DNA of 10,112 bases, taken from contig JAGODA010000098.1 in assembly GCA_017998475.1 (NCBI GenBank), positions 1 through 10,112 of the forward strand, written 5' to 3'. The DNA is from Spirochaetota bacterium (GTDB lineage Bacteria; Spirochaetota; UBA4802; UBA5368). The notes beneath the pieces were generated by a model, which saw only the letters and a program-made list of their open reading frames with translations, ran no database searches and was not told where the DNA came from. Shown here piece after piece: positions 6,452-10,112 of the stretch. The position numbers and the translations under genes are program-made. Numbering within the stretch: position 1 is the first letter of the stretch; each line of letters opens with the position of its first letter.

Positions 6452-9085
6452 ATGCACAGGGTTAAAGATCTACGCGATTCCTTTCTCGAATATTTCAAAG
6501 AGCGCGGGCACCGGATAATTCCATCGAGCTCCCTCATCCCCAAAGACGATCCGACACTGCTCTTCACGACCGCCGGGATGGTCCAGTTCAAGCCGATGTT
6601 CGCGGGTACGGTAAGGCTCGACTATACCAGGGCCGCGACCGTGCAGAAGTGCTTCCGGACCAGCGATCTCGAGCGCGTGGGAAAGACCAAGCGTCACTGC
6701 ACTTTTTTCGAAATGCTGGGCAATTTCTCCTTCGGCGATTATTTTAAGAAAGAGGCCATCGAGTACGCGTGGGAATATTCGACGAAGGTTGTGGGATTTC
6801 CGGTGGAGGACGTGTGGGTCTCGATTTTCGAGAACGATGACGAGGCCTTCGATATCTGGAAGGGCCATATCGGCGTGCCGGAGCGCAAGATCGTGCGCCT
6901 GGGACGCGAGGACAACTTCTGGGGCCCCGCGGGCGATTCGGGAGCGTGCGGTCCGTGTTCGGAACTGTATCTTGACCGCGGCCCCGCATTCGGCTGCGGC
7001 TCGCCGGACTGCAGGCCGGGATGTGATTGCGAGCGCTTCCTCGAGTTCTGGAACCTGGTCTTCAACCAGTTTTACCAGGATGAAACGGGCAAACAGACCC
7101 CGCTGCCCCGCACTGGGATCGACACCGGCATGGGTCTTGAGCGCCTCGCAACGCTGGTGCAGAACGTTGACTCCATCTACGGCACCGACGAGCTACGCTC
7201 GATGGTGGACTTCGTCTGCCGCGAGGCGAAGGTGCGTTATGAGGGCGAAGCCGTCGCGCCGGTGAACGTGCTGGTGGAACACGCCAGGGCGCTCACCTTC
7301 GCCATCTCCGACGGGGCGTATCCATCGAACGAGGGACGCGGATATGTCCTCCGGCGAATACTGAGGCGGGCCCTCCGTTTCGCCCGCCAGATCGGCATAT
7401 CCGAGCCCTTCCTGTACAGGATGGTCGATCCGCTCGTGGAAAAGATGGGCCCGTATTATCCGGAAATCGTCGCGGGCGCGCCCAACGTGAAGAACGTGCT
7501 CGAGGGCGAGGAGAAACGATTCCTCGAGACGCTCGAAAACGGCATGGACCGCCTCGAGGAGGCGATAAAGGCCGCGAAGACAGGCGGTGGAAACGTTCTC
7601 TCGGGGAAGGACGCGTTTGTGCTGTATGATACATTCGGCTTCCCTCTCGAGATGACGGTCGAGATGGCCGGCGAGAACGACATTTCAGTGGATACGGCCG
7701 GATTCGACGGGGAAATGGAAAAGCAGCGGGAGCGCGGCAAGCAGAGCTGGAAGAGCGGCGAGGCCGGGAGCGAGAAGATCCTCGAAGAGCTCTCCGCCGC
7801 AGCGGGCCCCAGCGCTTTCCTGGGATACGATGAATATGTGACGACGTCGGAAGTGGCCGCCCTGGCCACGTCGGACAGAGCGGCCGGGAAGCTCTCGTCC
7901 GGCGGGAAGGGATTTCTGGTAACGCGCGAGAGTACCTTTTACGGAGAGTCCGGGGGGCAGGTGGGCGACCGCGGCGCCATCACCGGATATAATGGCGCCG
8001 TTTTCAGGGTCGACGACACCAAAAAGCTGAACGGCACGATAGTCCACGTCGGAGAGGTGCTTCAGGGCGAATTTTCCGTCGGCGATAAAGTCACGACAGA
8101 GATCGATCTCCTGCGGCGCAATCTGACCAGGGCGAACCACACCGCCACGCACCTGCTCCAGGCGGCCCTCCGCAGGGTGCTGGGAAGCCACGTGCACCAG
8201 ACCGGTTCTCTTGTCGAGCCGGAGCGCATGCGATTTGACTTCACGCACTTCAAGGCACTCGAGCCCGACGAGATCGCCGAAATCGAGCGCATCGTCAACG
8301 ACGTCATATGGGCATGGCGTCCGGTGGTGACGGAGGTTCGTCCGCTCGAAGAGGCGGTGAAGATGGGTGCCATGGCGGTCTTCGATGAAAAGTACGAGGA
8401 CATGGTGCGCGTCGTGAGCGTAAAAGACTTCAGTATGGAGCTGTGCGGCGGCACGCACGCGGACAACACCGGAAAACTCGGAGTGTTCAAGATACTGCGC
8501 GAGGCCTCGCCGGGGGCCGGAATGAGGCGCATCGAGGCGGTGACGCTGCGAGGAGTGCTCGAGCGATTCGGCGCGCAGCAGGAGGTGCTCTCTTCGATCG
8601 CCTCAGAACTTAACGCGACGGAGCAGGACCTCGTCAGAAAGGTCCACGACGCGCTTGAACGCGCCAGGACGCTCGAGAAGCAGATAGAGAAGATCAGGAA
8701 CGAAAGTCTGGCATCCACTATCGACGACATACTGTCAGGGGCGGTTGACGTAAAGGGGACTTTCATCGTCCGGCACCAGCCGGAAAAGGCGGATATAGAT
8801 GAGCTGCGGAGAATCGCCGATCTGGTCCGGTCGAAACTTCAGAATTCCGTCGTATGTCTGGGGTCGGAAAACGATGGGAAGGCCGTTCTCCTTTGCGCCG
8901 CAACCTCGGCCGCGGTTGCGACCGGCGTTGATTGTGGCGCCATCATTAAGAAAGCCGCACCACTCATGGGCGGCGGCGGAGGCGGTCGCAAGGATATGGC
9001 GCAGGCCGGCGGGAAATCCCCGGAGGGACTCCCCGGCGCTCTCGATATGGCGATCGAAACTACAAAAAAAATGATCGTCTCCTGA
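6452..9085 (+). CDS. alaS: Alanyl-tRNA synthetase
   Basis: Charges tRNA-Ala with alanine and edits mischarged Ser or Gly. It has 877 residues, full length for the family. The class II catalytic domain is at the N-terminus (SSSLIP 25-30, TTAGMVQFKPMF 39-50, FRTSDLERVGKTKRHCTFFE 68-87, GIDTGMGLERL 222-232). A Cys-rich loop, Cys182, 187, 191 and 193 (GCGSPDCRPGCDC), is common in bacterial AlaRS. The editing domain carries HTATH with His563 and His567, plus CGGTH with Cys665 and His669, forming the zinc site. A coiled region (about 715-755) leads to the C-Ala domain with a glycine run ending GGRKDMAQAGG. The start is supported by GAGG 6 nt before the ATG. No frameshift or missing key residue is seen. 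Confidence 0.98.
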   Translation: MHRVKDLRDSFLEYFKERGHRIIPSSSLIPKDDPTLLFTTAGMVQFKPMFAGTVRLDYTRAATVQKCFRTSDLERVGKTKRHCTFFEMLGNFSFGDYFKKEAIEYAWEYSTKVVGFPVEDVWVSIFENDDEAFDIWKGHIGVPERKIVRLGREDNFWGPAGDSGACGPCSELYLDRGPAFGCGSPDCRPGCDCERFLEFWNLVFNQFYQDETGKQTPLPRTGIDTGMGLERLATLVQNVDSIYGTDELRSMVDFVCREAKVRYEGEAVAPVNVLVEHARALTFAISDGAYPSNEGRGYVLRRILRRALRFARQIGISEPFLYRMVDPLVEKMGPYYPEIVAGAPNVKNVLEGEEKRFLETLENGMDRLEEAIKAAKTGGGNVLSGKDAFVLYDTFGFPLEMTVEMAGENDISVDTAGFDGEMEKQRERGKQSWKSGEAGSEKILEELSAAAGPSAFLGYDEYVTTSEVAALATSDRAAGKLSSGGKGFLVTRESTFYGESGGQVGDRGAITGYNGAVFRVDDTKKLNGTIVHVGEVLQGEFSVGDKVTTEIDLLRRNLTRANHTATHLLQAALRRVLGSHVHQTGSLVEPERMRFDFTHFKALEPDEIAEIERIVNDVIWAWRPVVTEVRPLEEAVKMGAMAVFDEKYEDMVRVVSVKDFSMELCGGTHADNTGKLGVFKILREASPGAGMRRIEAVTLRGVLERFGAQQEVLSSIASELNATEQDLVRKVHDALERARTLEKQIEKIRNESLASTIDDILSGAVDVKGTFIVRHQPEKADIDELRRIADLVRSKLQNSVVCLGSENDGKAVLLCAATSAAVATGVDCGAIIKKAAPLMGGGGGGRKDMAQAGGKSPEGLPGALDMAIETTKKMIVS

Positions 9086-9114
9086 GACAGGTCGATGCGA
9101 CCGACGTCGCGTAC

Positions 9115-9158
9115 CCCGTACGCTGTTTCCCCGGTCAGCCGTGGAAACACCGTACGGG
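9115..9158 (+). terminator. Long near-perfect inverted repeat downstream of alaS
   Basis: CCCGTACG (9115-9122) pairs with CGTACGGG (9151-9158), then one C-C mismatch, then TGTTTCC (9124-9130) with GGAAACA (9143-9149): 15 of 16 pairs around a 12-nt loop. It starts 30 nt after the alaS stop codon, the usual place for a terminator, but no T-run follows on the plus strand. It could also be a 3'-end stabilising hairpin or a protein-binding palindrome. A smaller hairpin, GGTCG-ATG-CGACC (9090-9102), precedes it. Confidence 0.45.
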
Positions 9159-9174
9159 CACATTCATCCCCGCC

Positions 9175-9254
9175 GATATATATACAATAATATATAGATA
9201 TTTAAAGATATTTTTACATAGTGGTTGACACGCTCGGCCGCCGGATTTTAGGGT
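9175..9254 (+). promoter_or_regulatory. A/T block and TTGACA box, candidate promoter
   Basis: Positions 9175-9220 are almost entirely A/T in an otherwise GC-rich region, and include a tandem 10-mer, AGATATTTAA then AGATATTTTT (9196-9215). A perfect TTGACA follows at 9225-9230. The -10 is poor: TAGGGT at 9249-9254 with 18-nt spacing. The A/T block could act as an UP element or a bendable protein-binding site for the 9327 gene's promoter. Confidence 0.4.
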
Positions 9255-9274
9255 CTGGATGAGGGAACCGCGAT

Positions 9275-9290
9275 CCGGCCCCGCGGCCGG
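9275..9290 (+). other. GC-rich leader hairpin before the 9327 gene
   Basis: CCGGCC (9275-9280) pairs perfectly with GGCCGG (9285-9290) around a CCGC loop, and TTTC follows. It sits 36 nt before the start codon at 9327, inside the probable leader. It may modulate translation or early termination; the T-run is too short to call a terminator. Confidence 0.35.
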
Positions 9291-9326
9291 TTTCAGTTCC
9301 CGTATATATCCTTCGGGGGGCCCGCC

Positions 9327-9704
9327 ATGACCAAGGACGGCACCATCATAGTTTTCGTCGACAATATGGACGATATCGTCAATTTCGATTTTCTCGAGTC
9401 CTACGGGGGCTATCTCGTGTACGAGGTGCCAAGAGACGACGGCACGACCTGGAAGAAACTCATGTCCCATACCGAGAAATCCTCCACCACGGTGATATTG
9501 ATGACCCGGAACATTCGTTTTATATGGTTTCTGGCATCGGCCATCGAGCGCCGCCGCCAGGCAGGGGATGAAACTTCGGGAAACGTCTTTTTTGTCAACA
9601 TCACCAAGATTGTTCATGTCAACGGGCTCGGTGACGTTACCGTTCAGAACGAGTACGAGGTGCGGAGCCTCGAGAAGGAAGAGATCCCCTCTGTAAGGCA
9701 ATAG
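9327..9704 (+). CDS. Uncharacterised 125-residue protein
   Basis: I do not recognise this protein. Codon third positions are strongly G/C like the neighbours, which supports a real gene in this frame over the longer antisense frame at 9135-9701. It starts TIIVFVDNMDDIVNFDFLES, then YGGYLVYEVPRD, a polar stretch, a beta strand TTVILM, a likely helix RFIWFLASAIERRR (64-77), two strands NVFFVNITKIVHVNG (86-100) and VTVQNEYEV (104-112), and a charged tail. This looks like a small cytoplasmic alpha/beta fold with no membrane span and no catalytic motif I can name. A GGGGGG run lies 6 nt before the ATG, a weak ribosome-binding site. A response regulator gene follows after 137 nt on the same strand, so a signalling link is possible but unproven. 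Confidence 0.75.
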   Translation: MTKDGTIIVFVDNMDDIVNFDFLESYGGYLVYEVPRDDGTTWKKLMSHTEKSSTTVILMTRNIRFIWFLASAIERRRQAGDETSGNVFFVNITKIVHVNGLGDVTVQNEYEVRSLEKEEIPSVRQ

Positions 9705-9705
9705 C

Positions 9706-9727
9706 GCGCCGGCGGCAAGCCGTGCGC
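9706..9727 (+). terminator. Hairpin directly after the 9327 gene
   Basis: GCGCCGGC (9706-9713) pairs with GCCG-GCGC (9719-9722 and 9724-9727, one bulged T) around a 5-nt loop, starting 2 nt after the stop codon. What follows is pyrimidine-rich (ATCATCACCTCTCC) without a clean T-run, so it is a weak terminator candidate or 3'-end hairpin. Confidence 0.4.
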
Positions 9728-9841
9728 ATCATCACCTCTCCTTATCAGACATCGGTAAAAAATGATTGAACTATGTTTTTCCCGATAGTAGTCTGTGGCT
9801 GTCCGTTGCCTGGGAAGACTATGATCTTTCGGAGGGGAACC

Positions 9842-10112
9842 ATGAGCAGAATACTGGTCGTCGAAGACGAACAGCACCAGCGGGAGCTCTACGCGATGGA
9901 GCTTCAGGACGAGGGCTACGAGGTTGACCAGGCGGCCAACGGAAGGGAGGCCGTCGAGAAGGTCAAGGCCAACAAATACGATCTTGTCGTGCTGGACATC
10001 CGCATGCCGGAGATGGACGGCATCGAGGCACTGGGGAAAATCCTGTCGCGCGATAAAAAGATACCCATCATCATCTACACCGCGTACTCGAACTATAAAA
10101 GCAATTTTATGA
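9842..10112 (+). CDS. Response regulator receiver-domain protein (partial)
   Basis: Two-component receiver domain, cut by the right edge after 90 codons. It has the acidic pair Glu8 and Asp9 in ILVVEDE, the phospho-acceptor Asp52 in DLVVLDIRMPEMDG, and the switch Thr80 in IIIYTAYS. The conserved Lys lies beyond the edge. The TAYSNYKSNFM stretch resembles stand-alone receivers I associate with deltaproteobacteria and spirochaetes, but an output domain cannot be excluded. GGAGG lies 7 nt before the ATG at 9842, a strong site. The partner kinase is not in the window. The 137-nt gap before it holds no convincing promoter; TTGAAC near 9764 and TAGTAG near 9786 are too closely spaced. Confidence 0.93.
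   Translation, partial: MSRILVVEDEQHQRELYAMELQDEGYEVDQAANGREAVEKVKANKYDLVVLDIRMPEMDGIEALGKILSRDKKIPIIIYTAYSNYKSNFM

Noticed and set aside
7685..8458. 257-residue minus-strand open frame
   Set aside because: Antisense shadow within alaS.
9135..9701. 188-residue minus-strand open frame
   Set aside because: It is longer than the plus-strand gene it overlaps, but runs through the A/T block and the inverted repeat; codon bias favours the plus-strand frame.

Overview
The window looks like a GC-rich (roughly 60% by eye) Gram-negative bacterial chromosome segment, tightly packed and mostly housekeeping. An outer-envelope lipoprotein, a SPOR-like envelope protein, ribosomal genes, recX and alaS are typical of a free-living diderm. 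The lipoprotein has a loose lipobox ending Ala-Ser-Cys. That box and the style of the receiver domain at the right edge would suit a spirochaete or deltaproteobacterium-like lineage. This is a guess from style; nothing here fixes the phylum.

Left part, all on the minus strand (read right to left, 4426 to 1): a 56-residue protein with a C-terminal two-cysteine motif; a membrane-anchored M20/PM20D1-type metallopeptidase; a YkvA (DUF1232) membrane protein; an SH3b-domain lipoprotein whose last 20 bases overlap the start of an RluB-type 23S rRNA pseudouridine synthase; and, cut by the window edge, a single-pass membrane protein ending in a SPOR-like domain. Spacings of 27 nt (peptidase to ykvA) and -20 nt (lipoprotein to rluB) suggest two co-transcribed pairs. 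A candidate promoter sits in front of the lipoprotein.

Middle and right part, plus strand: a 368-nt divergent gap carries a TTGACA box and a leader hairpin just before the rplM (L13) ribosome-binding site. It is followed by rplM-rpsI, a good intrinsic terminator, then recX-alaS. recX directly before alaS recalls the recA-recX-alaS order of other bacteria, but recA is not here; the ribosomal pair lies upstream instead.

After alaS comes a 241-nt spacer with a long near-perfect inverted repeat, an almost pure A/T block with a tandem 10-mer, a TTGACA box and a GC-rich leader hairpin. It precedes an unrecognised 125-residue protein. The window ends inside the receiver domain of a response regulator.

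I see no mobile element, CRISPR array, phage gene, tRNA or rRNA, and no convincing new multi-gene system. The least explained parts are the 9327-9704 gene with its unusual upstream region, the small two-cysteine protein with its long leader, and the rplM leader hairpin.
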